A DNA stretch of 64,000 nucleotides from Glaciozyma antarctica PI12 (taxonomy: Eukaryota > Basidiomycota > Microbotryomycetes > Kriegeriales > Camptobasidiaceae), in NCBI GenBank assembly GCA_002917775.1, contig KZ627148.1, positions 1 through 64,000 of the forward strand. Reading direction: 5' to 3'. A model generated the notes under the pieces. That model ran no database searches. It was not told the origin of the DNA and saw nothing but the letters and a program-made list of their open reading frames with translations. Of the stretch, positions 29,207 through 40,191 are shown piece by piece. A program made the position numbers and the translations under genes. Positions within the stretch are counted from its first letter, which is position 1. Every line of letters starts with the position of its first letter.

Positions 29207-30968
29207 CTAATCTGAATCGCTCATATCCCCGAGCTTGGTCTCCTCCTCCTCGTCCTCCGAAAGTCCCTCCACCCGCTCGTACAGCGACACATCGACCGCC
29301 TCGGCCCCGTCCTCGTCGAACGCTGCATCGGAGGCAAAGAGCGCCGAATCCTTCTCAAACAGTTGTCGTCCTGCACGTAGTCGTTTGTAAGCTTCAGAAG
29401 CCGCGACGAAGAAGCGAAGAAGTTCGCACCTGAGAGCTTGGCGAGGTATCGCTTCGTCTCTTCTCGCTCTTTGGGCGGCAGTGCCTTGAGACGATCCTGC
29501 TCCTCCTGCTTTTTCTTCATCACCAGTTCGGCCTCGAACCCGACCTTCCACTCCTCAAACGACTCGAGCGTGACCTTTGTGCCAGCCGTCTGGATCGCCA
29601 CCGCCTGCGTTGCGAGTCAGTCGTCGCTTGCGCGGGGAGGAGAGAGCGGCGTACCTCTTCCTCAATTCGCGCCTTCTCATCAGCAGCCTTCTGTAACCGT
29701 GCGTAACGATCCTCGATCATGGCGGCTAACGATTCGCGAAGGTAGAGGGAGAGAGTGTACACCATTGCCTGCGCGCGGGGGTTAGCTCAGGTCCACGCTG
29801 AACAAGAACAGCGCCATACCATTCCGATCGAGTCATTCGCCTGCGACGAGGGAACACGCAAGAGTCAGCTCGCGTTCTCGCTGTGCGTGCAGCTGCCGGT
29901 TCGAAGGTGGTCCTCCCAGGCTTGAGCCTCCACGATCCTCCCGTGCGCCAACCCCCTCCTCTTCCAATCATCACTCCCTTCCTATCGCGCGACGGAAGCA
30001 CTCACAGCTCCAATGAGCCCCATCACGAGCCCCACCTCACAACCCCTCGCTCATCGTTCCTTCGAGGCATTCGATCGAGATTTCCGGTAGCTCGTCAGGG
30101 TAGGTTGGTGAATATTGAATGATGAGGGATAGGGCATCTGTTCCGCAACGCGTCAGCAAGCCCTGCGGACTGGGGAGAACGCGGGGGAGAGGCGTACGGG
30201 GGGTCGTTGGGGTGAACAATCTCGGGATGGCGAGCTTGTCTTCTGAAAAAACTGCAAGGGGGGGGGGGGGGGGGGGGTCAGGTTAGCACAAGTACAGCGA
30301 GAACTGAGGCTACGAAGCGCCAGCAGACGACCGTCTCCGGAGCTGTTGGAGGGGGACAGCAGGCTTCACCTCGTCAACGAAAACGAGAGGGAACGCCGCT
30401 CCACCTAGACCGTAGCTCCCTCCATCTCCTTCCGCACCTTCTCCAGCACTCCTGCACTCTTCCTTCCCCTCGCAGAGCTCGTGACGCCTCAGCACTCCCA
30501 TATCCACCCTGAGCTCAGCACGGCTTCCTCCACCACCCTCTACCCCCACCACGAGCTTAAACTGGTGCAATGGAAGCTTAGCGGACAGTCTACGAGCGTC
30601 GCAGGCACGACAGCTGCTGGCTCGCCGGAGCAGAAGCAGCAGCACGTCTCCTCGCCAGCCAGCTCTCCACAACCTCCTCCGGTCACCCCTCCATCTGCCT
30701 CTACTCGTGCCGGCCAAATTGCTCCCTCCAAAGCTCTCCGCCACGCCGAGCGTGCCCTGCTGCTGTCCAATCCGCCCCTGCAGCTCCTCCCTCCCACCTT
30801 GCCTCCTCGACCCCGCCAAAGATCACTAGCCGCGCGCCTCACCTGTCAGCTCATCTGGAAAGATACTCTCGAGCACCTCGAGCTCTGAACGGCGCTCCTC
30901 GGCGTAATCTATGATGAGCTGGTGAGCTCGCGAGCTCAAAACGCGGCGAGAAGCGACGCACCGGTCAT
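29207..30968 (-). CDS. RWD-domain protein, RWDD1/GIR2 type
   Basis: Homolog of RWDD1/yeast Gir2, which bind DRG-family GTPases and Gcn1 and act in translation control. The start is reconstructed as a 7-nt coding exon (30962-30968, ATG ACC G) joined to 30843-30908, giving MTDYAEERRSELEVLESIFP DELT, the exact RWD opening. After a 590-bp intron holding a 20-base homopolymer come VFSEDKLAIPRL, then ALSLIIQYSPTYPDELPEIS (the YPDE-P core). Next are ANDSIGM, AMVYTLSLYLRESLAAMIED, a Lys/Glu helix (ELVMKKKQEEQDRLKALPPK) and an acidic tail (EGLSEDEEEETKLGDMSDSD). One junction near 30000-30060 does not resolve cleanly. The family assignment is firm; that exon edge is not. Confidence 0.85.
30258..30277. 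repeat. G20 homopolymer (C20 on the coding strand) at an intron 3' end
   Basis: Twenty consecutive G on the + strand. On the minus strand this is C20 followed by TTGCAG, which is the acceptor of the long RWDD1/GIR2 intron. The tract therefore forms its polypyrimidine stretch. Length may be inaccurate because of sequencing slippage. Confidence 0.9.
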
Positions 30969-31751
30969 TCGGGCTTGTAGCGAGCTTGGGGAGGTGCCGA
31001 GGGTCTGGCGAGGTGCTGGAGGTCCGGCGAGAGTCGTAGGTGGCTGCTGGGAGAGTCGTCGCTGCTGCTGGGAGGTTGGCGGGAGGGAGAACAGCCGACC
31101 CATCTCTCCGTCAGCTCTTGTCCTCTCGCCATCACCTTCAACAGCTCCGATCTCATTCGACGCGCTCTACACCAGCTATGGCTTCTCAAGGATCACTCGC
31201 TTAACGGCTCCCACGCGCTCCACAAAGCTTCCTTTTGTCACGAACGCGGGGACCTCTCCTTCGACTCGAAGAGGAAGGAGCAGGGTCCCCCACGCACTAA
31301 GCCACGCTGCGCTACGCCAAGGAAGGAGTGGAACTGGCAGAGACTTTGTCTCGACGGAGGGGGCTGAGCAGACTGCTGGCGAGTGCGAGCGCTGCCTGAG
31401 GCTGCTCCCTATGATCTATCGGCTCTCGTCTGAACCTTTGAAGGCTCGAGGGAGTCAGTCGGCTCGTCCGGCCGAGTCTAAACTCTGTCGAGCCCCCTCC
31501 TCTGCAGGGACCTCCTCCTCAAGGCCGGCGCACGCGTGCTGGAACACGCCGGATAGGTCCCCGTCCCGCTTCCCCGTTCTCTCCTGTCTCCCCCCTCGCC
31601 CCTCGACGAGCTCTCCTGGTCGAAACAACTTGGCGTGCCTCAGCCTGGCCAGCGCATCCTCTTTTCGCGCGACCTTACGACTCGACGCCTTCGTTGCCGT
31701 CCTCCCCGCCTTCCGCAGCGACACCTCCAAAAAAGCCTCCTCGACGACACA
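30969..31751. promoter_or_regulatory. Divergent intergenic region (RWDD1 / membrane protein)
   Basis: About 780 bp between two divergent starts. Open frames are compositional and lack motifs. No repeat or RNA gene is evident. Confidence 0.45.
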
Positions 31752-33408
31752 ATGAACAGCACCAACAACCCCTTCCCGGCGCTCCGACTCCAGCTGCAAA
31801 GCGAGTTCTACCTCACGCCCGGCTCGAGCTTCAAGCGCCAACTTCTCGCCCTCACGATCCTTTTCGGCGTGTCGACCGCGTGTCTCGTGCTCTCTCTCGC
31901 ACTGAGATGGTCCTACGGATCGTTCTGGACGGTGCGGCTGCAGCATACGGCGGCGGGGACGTGGATCGCGGTACATCCTATGATCGGGTGGATCTTCTTC
32001 TCGACGATATTCTTGGGCTGTGAGTTCGTCTTTTGTCATGGCACATCGATGGGACAGGGTGCAGCTGATACGCACACGCAGTGGCACAGGTGTACCTCTG
32101 GCAAACAAAGCTGTACGGCGAAGCAGGCTCAGATCTGCGCAACTCAATCTTGTGGCGCAGCACCGTTTGGTGAGTTCCCCGACTCTCCTTCCAGCCTCGT
32201 GCTAACCCTTCCGTACAGGCTAGCTCTATGGTTAGCCGCCTGGATGACCGTATGCTCCTCTCTCCACCTCCCGAGCTCCCACTAAAACTCTCTCGCAGGC
32301 CTGGGCGACTGCACTCGCTCCCATCCTCTCTCACCAACCCTCCCCCACTAACCGCCTCGACATAGCCCACTACCCCTGGGCCGCCAACACCTTCTTCCTG
32401 CTCATCCCCTGCATCGTCTTCGGAATCATCATCTGGCTCTCCCTCGCGGCGAGCGATCACTACAATACGGCATTCGCTCTGTACCGGACGGTGGACGCGA
32501 CGCTCGTCCAGGCGAGTGCTGCTTGGGATGCAGGAATCGTAGTAGATACGAGCGAGATGCCTGCGGTTCAGCTTGAGCTGGAGAGGAACGCGGCGTTGAT
32601 CATCGAGAGCTGGAGATGGGTGTGGGTGGCGTGGAGCGCGTTCGTCGCGTTGGAGCTGGGGGTGCGTTCTTTCTCTCGCTTCAAGGGACAATATATAACT
32701 GACGAGCGCTAGCAGGTCTTCTTCTTCGCTTGCGTCGCACACTTTCGCTCTCTCAGCATATCGATGCAGACCCTCCGCGCGAGGACATCAACAGGATCCT
32801 CCTACCAACGCCAGATGCGTTCGCTCATCTGGGGATACCGCTCCCTAGTCTTCACAATCGTCATCATCTTCGTACGCTCTCCTCCCCTCCTCTCACCTCA
32901 AAACCTAACCCCGCCACCAGGTCATCGCAGCCGCCTACCTCGCCACCACCAGTCCGTCCTTCCTCCTGCCTTCTTTTTCTCTAATAACCCCCCGTGCAGT
33001 AACCCTCGCCATCAAAACCGCCGAGATCGCTCATCCGGGTCTCCTCGCCGAAATCGCCGCCATCGGCGCTCTGTACGTCCCTTTCTCCCTCCCTCCTCTC
33101 TCCCGCTAACCTCGAATTCGCACCACAGATACGTCTATGCCCTCTTCGGTGGCTTAAGCAACTTTGTCGTCCTCCTCCGCTCGTTCGTCCGCCCCCCAAA
33201 AGCGAGTGCGAGCAGTATCCCCCTCTCGAACGTCGGGCTGTCGAAGCCGCCGGAGTTTGGAACGGGGAGTAGGACGCAGCTGACGGTGATGAGGAGTGTG
33301 GAAGTGAGGAGTGAGCATTCGCAGTTTGAGATTGATTTGGAGCACGAGGGCGAGGGACGGGGAGAGGGGAATGGGAAGGCGGAGGGACCGTGGGTGTATG
33401 CGCGGTGA
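31752..33408 (+). CDS. Multi-span membrane protein of unknown family (full-length paralog)
   Basis: About eight exons (31752-32019, 32082-32169, 32219-32249, 32299-32661, 32716-32871, 32921 onward) give roughly 470 residues. It starts MNSTNNPFPALRLQLQSEFY. Hydrophobic segments follow: LLALTILFGVSTACLVLSLA, MIGWIFFSTIFLGLAQVYLW, LALWLAAWMTAWATALAPIL, NTFFLLIPCIVFGIIIWLSL, WVWVAWSAFVALELGVFFFA, SLVFTIVIIFVIAAAYLA and YVYALFGGLSNFVVLLRSFV. That is about seven spans, followed by a hydrophilic tail (SEHSQFEIDLEHEGEG) ending WVYAR. Seven spans with a cytosolic tail recall a receptor-like topology, but no GPCR signature is visible and I claim none. The gene at 25977 is a shortened relative. Confidence 0.75.
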
Positions 33409-33733
33409 GGGGGTTGTGGAATGTTTGCTGTACTGTGAAATGTTCTATTAGGGGGGCTAAGGGATGGTCGAGAGCGAGCGAGCTATCGGGCTTCTGCAAG
33501 GTCGCGAAGTCGGTTTGTTCAAGCGATCCTTGCTCCGCCTGGACTCCTCTTTCGCTCCCGTCCTACTCTTCAGCGAAACAGGAGCGACGCTCTAGGTTCT
33601 GCAGATAAGAGCTACGAAAATGGCCTTCAAACGCCGTCGACTACGCTCAAAAACAACGGCCTCGCAAACGAAGCTCGGTAGCGAGAACCCCGCACTCGAA
33701 CAATAACCGTCTTCACTAGCAGTGTCTATGAGC
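33409..33733. other. Convergent intergenic region
   Basis: 325 bp between the ends of the membrane-protein gene (+) and the hydrolase-like gene (-). Nothing recognisable. Confidence 0.45.
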
Positions 33734-35316
33734 TCAACATACTACTCCCCTCTCTCTACCACTCCCCTCTAGATCCTCAACGCCACCACCCCCAGCAAGC
33801 CCACCAGCAACGCCCACCCCACCCCTGACCTCCCCCGCCCCCGAAAGCCCCGTATACCCCTCCTCAAACGCCGTCAAATTCCCCGCCGCTCCTCTGAACC
33901 ACGCCTCGACCGTCTGGTTCCCACCCGTCGCTCGAAAGTCGACGAGAACGTTCGTTTCTCCGCCGGTTTTAAAGTAGTTGAACTGTGCGGGCTGTCAGTG
34001 AGCATTTAGAGGAGAGCGAGGGAGGGACGCACCCAGGTGATAGCTTTGAGAGCAGGGAACCTCGCCGCCGTTTCGTTTGAGGTAAGCTGAACGAACCACG
34101 TCGCCTTGATATAAAGCTCGTCCGTGTCGTTCGCTCCCGCGTTAGGCGCATGCGCGGGTTCCAACGTCGTCAAATTCGGGTACGGCAACGGCACCGTCAC
34201 GTCCCTCCCCAGTTCGGCAAATCGAATAGAAGGGGGTACGTCGTAGTAGAACGGCGCGGAAGTCTCGGTGATGACGAGGGGTTTTGGGGCGGTGAGGTCC
34301 AGGGGAGAAGAGGCATTGAGGGTGAGGAGGTCGTAGAAGGATTGGAAGAGGGTGCGGAAGAGGTTGGGGGCTGGGGGACGGTTGGTGAGTTTGTTGAGGC
34401 CGAAGGAGTAGAGGGAGAGTCCTGCGATGTCGACGACTGCGCGCGTTTCGTTTCGTGAGCTGGGAAGAGGGGAAGAGGAGGGAGGACGGACAGTCTTCGC
34501 CGGGCCAGTAGGGGACGTAGCCTTGTGACGGATCGTCGACTGGTCCGGTCCAGACGTTCGGAGCCCAGAGCATGTAGGTCTGCGCGCGTCGTTAGCTCGC
34601 TCCGTTTCGGGGGGAGGAAGGGGGGCGCACGTCGTTTGTTTGCGCGCGAACGGCGAGCGTTACGTCCTTCCAGATCTGCAGGAAGCGTTCGGGCTGCAAG
34701 CCATACGGCATCCATCCTCCATTCTGCTCGCCGTCAGCTTCCTCCTCGCCCAAGATCAGCGGCGAAACAAACTCACCATTTCGAAGAGCAACCGAACCCA
34801 GACGACGATTCCTCGCCTATTGACGTCCCTCGCCATCGTCGCCACCGCCTGGGTCATCTCGTCCGTCCACAGATCCAGATTATCGGAAAAGAGGATCGCA
34901 GGCGAGTACACCGCTTGCACGTCCCCTCTATCGACCCTCACCACCTCAGGCAGATGATACCCCACTTGCGCAAACGAGTAATCCTGCGGCGAGACGTTCA
35001 CATAATCTCCAATGACGCTGATCGCTTTGCCGAACGCGGAGTTGACTTCCGTTAAAGCGTTTTGACGGTTCCAGTTGGGGAGGAGGCCGATCGCGATGCC
35101 GTTGGATTGGAGGCCGTTGGTGGGGATGCCGAGGGAGGGGTCGAGGGCGGTGGAGAGGGGGAGGAGGAGGGAGAGGACTGCGATGGTGGTGAGCTCGATC
35201 CAGCGGTGGTGCGAGCTGGGACTCACGCGCTGCTGCTCTTGTTGCTGTTCGCATCGGTACGAGACTTGGTAAAGAGCAGAAGATGGAGCAGTCAGAGTCG
35301 CAGAGGACTGAGCCAA
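33734..35316 (-). CDS. Secreted/anchored glycoside hydrolase, GH26-like
   Basis: Predicted extracellular hydrolase. A hydrophobic segment (TTIAVLSLLLPLSTALD) serves as signal peptide or anchor. The catalytic region reads GIAIGLLPNWNRQNALTEVN, RGIVVWVRLLFEM joined across an intron to NGGWMPYG, then YMLWAPNVWTGPVDDPSQGY, GLSLYSFGLNKLTNRPP and PKPLVITETSAPFYYDVP. The E in FEMNGGW (acid/base) and the E in ITETSAP (nucleophile) sit where GH26 enzymes (beta-mannanase and relatives) have theirs. Asn-x-Ser/Thr sites (NLT, NDT, NET, NQT) support secretion. The C-terminus is Gly-rich and could be a GPI signal. The 5' end is unresolved: the open frame has no ATG before the signal segment, so a spliced upstream exon is needed. 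Confidence 0.65.
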
Positions 35317-35742
35317 GCTTGACCTTGGCTGAGCGAGATCGGCGGAGGAAGACCGTGGGAACTTTCAGCCTTGGGCCACATTCGTTTTTTTTCGTTCCCA
35401 GTCCACTCTTTCCCCAGTCGAACTCCCCTTCATCACTCAATCTCACGTACGTCCACTCAGTCAGCGTACAGTCCAGCTGGGAGTCAGTCAGGGTAGAATC
35501 ATGGACGGGGAGGAGCAGGAGCGGGAGCAGGGAAGGAGGGGAACATCGCACCGTTGAACGACGACGACGACGACGACGACGAGGCGATGCTGTTCAGACG
35601 ATAGAGGGTGGAGGAGAGTGCGTGGGAGGAGCGGAGGACAGGAGGGGCTCAACGGGGAAACGAGTAACGACGTGGCAGCAGCAACCCCCCGTCCGACCCC
35701 AGCACGTTCCCGCTAACCCTTTGCGCTCCCTCTGCAGTCAAC
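35317..35742. promoter_or_regulatory. NDK promoter region with an ACG microsatellite
   Basis: Region upstream of the nucleoside diphosphate kinase gene (+) and of the GH26-like gene (-), whose missing first exon probably lies here. It contains a run of seven to eight ACG triplets at about 35557-35581. Confidence 0.5.
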
Positions 35743-36652
35743 ATGTCCTCCGAGCAGACCTACATCATGATCAAGTGCGTTCCTATCTCCTCTCCACCGA
35801 AAGCCCGAGCTAAACACCTCACCACAGGCCCGACGGTGTCCAGCGCGGTTCGCCTCTCCCCTCTTCCTCCTCCCCAACCCTCTCCAACCCTCTCTAACTC
35901 CTCCAATCTCAGGACTCACCGGCGAGATCATCGCTCGCTTTGAGAAGCGCGGATACAAGCTCGTCGCCCTCAAGATGGTCCACGCGACTGTTGAGCACCT
36001 CGAGCTCCACTACGCCGACCTCAAGGCCAAGAGCTTCTTCCCCGGACTTGTCAAGTACATGGCCAGCGGTGCGTTCGGTTAGTTAACATTTTATGGGCGA
36101 GGAGCTGATATACTTGGGATCACAGGCCCCGTTGTCGCCATGGTCTGGGAGGGCAAGGACGCCGTCAAGACCGGCCGCACCATCCTCGGTGCGTTCTTCC
36201 CCAGTCGTTCTCCAGGAGCTTGCTGACGACAACTCCTGCCTTGTCCTTCCTCTACGCTTTTCTGCCCATCCCAATCTCGTGACACCTCTTCAGCCACATC
36301 ACCTCCTGCCATCCTCCTACCACGCCCTCCTTCCTCTCCTCCCCCTACTCGCAACCTCCAGGCGCCACCAACCCCCTTGCCTCCGCCCCCGGAACCAGTA
36401 CGCCCGCTCTCCCTCCCCCGCAGACCCCTCGCTAACGACTCCTCCAGTCCGCGGTGACTACGCCATCGATGTCGGACGCAACGTCTGCCACGGATCCGAC
36501 GCCGTTGAGTCGGCCCAGCACGAGATCGGTCTCTGGTTCCCTGAGGTACGTCCGTTTCTCACGAGCGAGTGAGAGAGGGAGCTGATGTTGAGCGTGCGCA
36601 GGGAGTCACCCAGTACAAGCTCGCTTCTGAGGCTTGGGTCTACGAGTCGTAA
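35743..36652 (+). CDS. NDK1: Nucleoside diphosphate kinase
   Basis: Transfers the gamma phosphate between nucleoside triphosphates and diphosphates. Seven exons: 35743-35774, 35828-35847, 35913-36068, 36126-36188, 36362-36397, 36448-36545, 36602-36652. The product has about 151 residues: [80 protein letters not shown], then [20 protein letters not shown]. The active-site His is in NVCHGSD, and the KPDGVQRG motif, including the phosphate-binding Lys, is intact. Exon 2 is a 20-nt microexon carrying KPDGVQRG residues. Length and sequence are ordinary for the family. Confidence 0.97.
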
Positions 36653-37156
36653 TGCGTTTTCGTGTTGCGATGAGAAGATGGGATACTGGAATTAGATTGA
36701 AGGTGCCCTGGAGTACTGGAGTACGTGCGTGCGAGGTGGAGAGATGTTGAGAAGGAGCTTGCCAGAGGCTGTCGCTTCGTCGTTCGCTGGTTCCTTGCGC
36801 AACAGCGTACCAGCCTCAACGAAATCGACGACGAGAGCACAACGAGTGTCCTGCACCGTCCAAGTCGTCAAAGTCGTCGCTCGAGCAGAGTGAGCCCGGC
36901 CTGACCGGATCCAAGCCGAAGGTCGCGCGCTGGCCCTTCCGCCAGACAACCTTCGTCCTCGTCTATCTCCCCTCCAACGTCGACCGACCTCACCGCCTCT
37001 CACCCAGCTCATCGCCCCGCCCATTCAACGACGATCCCGCCCTCCTCACCGTCCAAAAGCGTCTAGCCGACCAGCGGCTTCAACCACCTCCCTCGTCCCC
37101 TCGTCCTCGCGTTCTCCTCGTCGTCCTCCACAGAACGATCGCGGCTCGCATAACGC
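36653..37156. other. Intergenic region, no supported gene
   Basis: About 500 bp between NDK1 and the zinc-finger gene A3, both on the + strand. It holds the NDK1 3' UTR and the promoter of A3. No convincing coding frame was found on either strand. Confidence 0.5.
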
Positions 37157-38957
37157 ATGCAATCCCCTTCCCTCGTGCCTCCGACGACGCTCTCAGCCCC
37201 TACGCCCGTCCCCGTCCTCTCGCGACCCGTCTCGCGTCCCCCTACTCTCCCTCCCATCATCCCGACTACTCGCGCCTCGACGTTCTCCGTCGACATCCCC
37301 GTCTCCTCGTCCACCCGTATACCCAAGATGGACACGTTCGTCCCTGCTTCGCCTACGGGATCGAGTATCAGCGATGGAGATCCGCCGGGGTACGTCCCGC
37401 CGAGCGGAGGCGTCAAGAAGAGTGGTAGCGTCGAGTCGTCGAGCCGGAAGAGGGCGTTTGAGGAGCTCGAGGAGATTACGTTTAGCAACCCGAAGAGCTT
37501 TACGAGTATGGCGTTTGCGATCGCCGAGTGCGTCCTCCCTTTCTCTCTCTCGCTCGCGCGCGTACTGATGATTGAGGAACGCAGGTCTCGAGGAATACAG
37601 CTCATTGTCATCGACGACCGCACGCACAAAGTTACTTCAGCCTGTTCGTCCCCTCCCCATCCTCACTCGTTCGCACTAACCCTCTCTGCGCGCGACAGAC
37701 ATGCACGTCTCCTGCGCCTTCCGCCGCTCGGGCTGCCCTCTCATCCTCAAGCTCACGAAAGCGAAAGAAGGTGGCTGGGTCATGAAATCCTCGAAAGCGA
37801 CCGACGTCGATCCGAAACAACGTTCCTTCTACCGCTGTCGCCACCCCGCCGGATCCATCGCCGATTCTCCCTCCGTCGGCACGACCTCTCACCCCGGCGC
37901 ATCGGGGTCGAAGCCCAAGGCAGCAAAGAAAGCGCCAGGGGGGAAGAAGGACAAGATTGCGCCAAAGGACGTCGTAGAGAAGCTCGTACCGAGTCGCGAG
38001 AGTCGACCTTCGGCGAAAGCGAGGGATAACGAGGAGCTTTCTCTCCTCTACCTCGGCGGCGGCGGGGCCGAACGAGCTCTCGCGCCGCCTTTCGAGCGGA
38101 GTCTGAGTTTGGCGAACCAGATCGCTCCGGTGCTGCAGGGCGAGGGACCGGGGTGGATGCCGAGGGGGTACGTCAAGCCCGTCGTCGAGGTGCCGAAGGA
38201 GCCTAAGGAGGGTGCATTGAGGGAGTGGACGACGTTCCTATCGCTCTTGGATCCCGATTTGATCCCTCTGGCGTCGGTGCTGTCGGGCGCAAAGTACGAC
38301 GTGAGCTTGGAGAGCTTCTTCAAGGAGGATGATGATATGCGCGCGGCGTTTATTGAGGCGCTGGAGGAGGTGGGGGGGTGGCCGAGGTTGAAATTGGGGA
38401 GGAAGGTGAGGAGTAGGGGGGTGGAGGTGTGGAGGGGGATGGTGGGGGAGGGATTGGCGCGAGGGACGACGACGATCGCGACGAGCGAGGGGATGAGGGA
38501 GGCTGCGAAGCCGGTTCCAGTCTCGCACCAGCCGACGGTCTCTCACCCTCCCACCGCCACTCCAACGACCTTCACCCACTCTCACCTCTCCAACTCATTC
38601 GTCCCCACCTCTCTTCACCACCCTCTCATCACCCCCAGCCTCCCCGCCAGTCCCTCCCTCCCCTCCTCCGGCCCCTCCCACTCCCCTCCCCTCCTCAAGC
38701 CCGAACCCATCGACGAACCCATGCCCTCCTCCCACCCTCCTTCCTCAATGGACGAATCCAGCGACAACTCCTCCGACGACACGGGCGCCGCCGACGCAGG
38801 ACTCGTCGTAACGCGCGTGGTGGAATCGATCATGGCGCCTGTGCCGGCGCAGGGGTTTTGGGGACAGGAAAAGGGGAGCTTGTGGGGTGGTGGCCCGGGA
38901 GGCAACTCGGGGAAGATGAGGAGGAGGGAGAGGAGCGTTGAGGAGGAGGAGGAGTAG
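37157..38957 (+). CDS. FAR1-like single zinc-finger/SAM-like protein (copy A3)
   Basis: Three exons (37157-37527, 37585-37643, 37699-38957) give about 562 residues. A Pro/Ser/Thr-rich N-terminus (residues 1-100) leads into one finger: FSNPKSFTSMAFAIAE, then VSCAFRRSGCPLILKLTKAK, EGGWVMKSS and YRCRH. Its first Cys pair (C-x6-C) and Trp match the family, but the last pair is C-x-H rather than H-x-H. A basic linker (KPKAAKKAPGGKKDK) follows, then a helical domain (WTTFLSLLDPDLIPLASVLS; MRAAFIEALEEVGGWPRLKL) that aligns with the C-termini of the other copies. The end is a long Ser/Pro- and acid-rich tail. It is probably nuclear. No stop interrupts it, so this is the best intact member. Function unknown. 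Confidence 0.72.
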
Positions 38958-39268
38958 CGAGCGTGCGATGGGGCGAGGATGGTAGCGAGGATGTGTAAAA
39001 TGGTCGCGTTTTCGACGACGATTTGGCGGACGTTTTGGAGAGGTCCTTCTGCGCTCTTTCTATCACTCTAGACTGGTCCTCAGAGAGAGAAGAAGGAAGG
39101 GAGAAAAGGAGGGGAGAAGCGACGAATGAGCCAATCAGAACTCGGCTGGATTTGGCTGAGCGTGTCCGATCTTCCCCTCTGCCAAACTACCACCACCAAC
39201 ACACGCTCAAGTAGGCCCAGCTGCCCACCCCTACAGCACAGCAGCGCTAACACAGCCCCCTCAGTACC
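38958..39268. promoter_or_regulatory. QCR7 upstream region
   Basis: 311 bp before QCR7. The segment just before the ATG (CTAACACAGCCCCCTCAG at about 39247-39264) looks like a branch site and 3' splice site, so QCR7 may have an intron in its 5' leader. Confidence 0.4.
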
Positions 39269-40191
39269 ATGTCTGTCCTCGGTCCCTCCATCGCCAAGCA
39301 GGTCAAGGCCTCTCGCGGCCTCTACAAGTTCCTCAAGCCCGTCGCCGATGCGTACGCCTCCCTCGCGGGATACAGGCAGCACGGCCTCAAGTACGATGAT
39401 CTGTTGATTGAGGAGAACGCTGTTGTGCAGAAGGTGAGTCGGCGGAGGTGGTGAGAGGGGAGGGAGGATTCGGGCTGGAGGTGTGCAGGAGGTGGGAGGG
39501 GCGCAGGAGGCGTGTGCTGGCAGGTTGGATGGGCTGGGGATGCTTTACAAACGTCTTGGACGACGCAGGCGCGGGAGAAGGAGCACAGGATGAACGCAGG
39601 AGAGCGCAAGCTGACCACCTTGACCCTCCTTCCCCTCACAGGCCCTCGGACGCCTCACCGAGCGCGAGACGTACGACCGCGCCTTCCGCCACCGTCAGGC
39701 TCACATGGCCGCCGTCGCCCACGCTCCTCTTACCGCCGACAAGCACCTTCCCAAGGACCAGGTACGTTGAGCTTCCCCGTTCTTCTTTCCTGGGTCTATG
39801 GGGTTCCTTTGAGGGTGGGAGACGCCTTGCGACTACCTGCCGGCAGCACTGGCGACCTCTCTCGACTCTCCTATCGTCGTACCACTCGCCAATTCCCTCC
39901 TTCGCATCGCCACGACCTCCCCTCCCTCCCCCTCCGACTACCGACCTTCCCCCAACCCTCCTCGATCTACTCTCTACCTCCCACCCCCTCCGACCTCCCG
40001 CCTACACCCACCACCCCCACCCCGCCCACCTCACCCGCACAACCCCACCCCCTCAACGCCCAAGCTAACCCCCTTCTTTCACGGCACAGGACGTCCGTTA
40101 CCTCAAGCCCATCGTGTCAGAGATCGAGGCAGAGCTCGCTGAGCGCGCGATCTGGGATACCGTCAAGGTTGATCGGAGTGCCAAGCACTGA
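39269..40191 (+). CDS. QCR7: Ubiquinol-cytochrome c reductase subunit 7 (14 kDa)
   Basis: Matrix-side subunit of respiratory complex III. Three exons (39269-39433, 39642-39761, 40090-40191) give 128 residues: MSVLGPSIAKQVKASRGLYK, YASLAGYRQHGLKYDDLLIE, ENAVVQKALGRLTERETYDR, AFRHRQAHMAAVAHAPLTAD, then DVRYLKPIVSEIEAELAERA. The GLKYDDL and R-L-x-x-R-E-x-YDR-x-FR-x-RQA motifs are diagnostic, and the length is normal for the family. Introns of 208 and 328 bp are long for this window. The start is the only ATG giving the standard N-terminus. Confidence 0.95.

Noticed and set aside
31752-33408. Calling the seven-span membrane protein a G-protein-coupled receptor
   Set aside because: Span number alone is weak evidence; no conserved receptor motif is visible.
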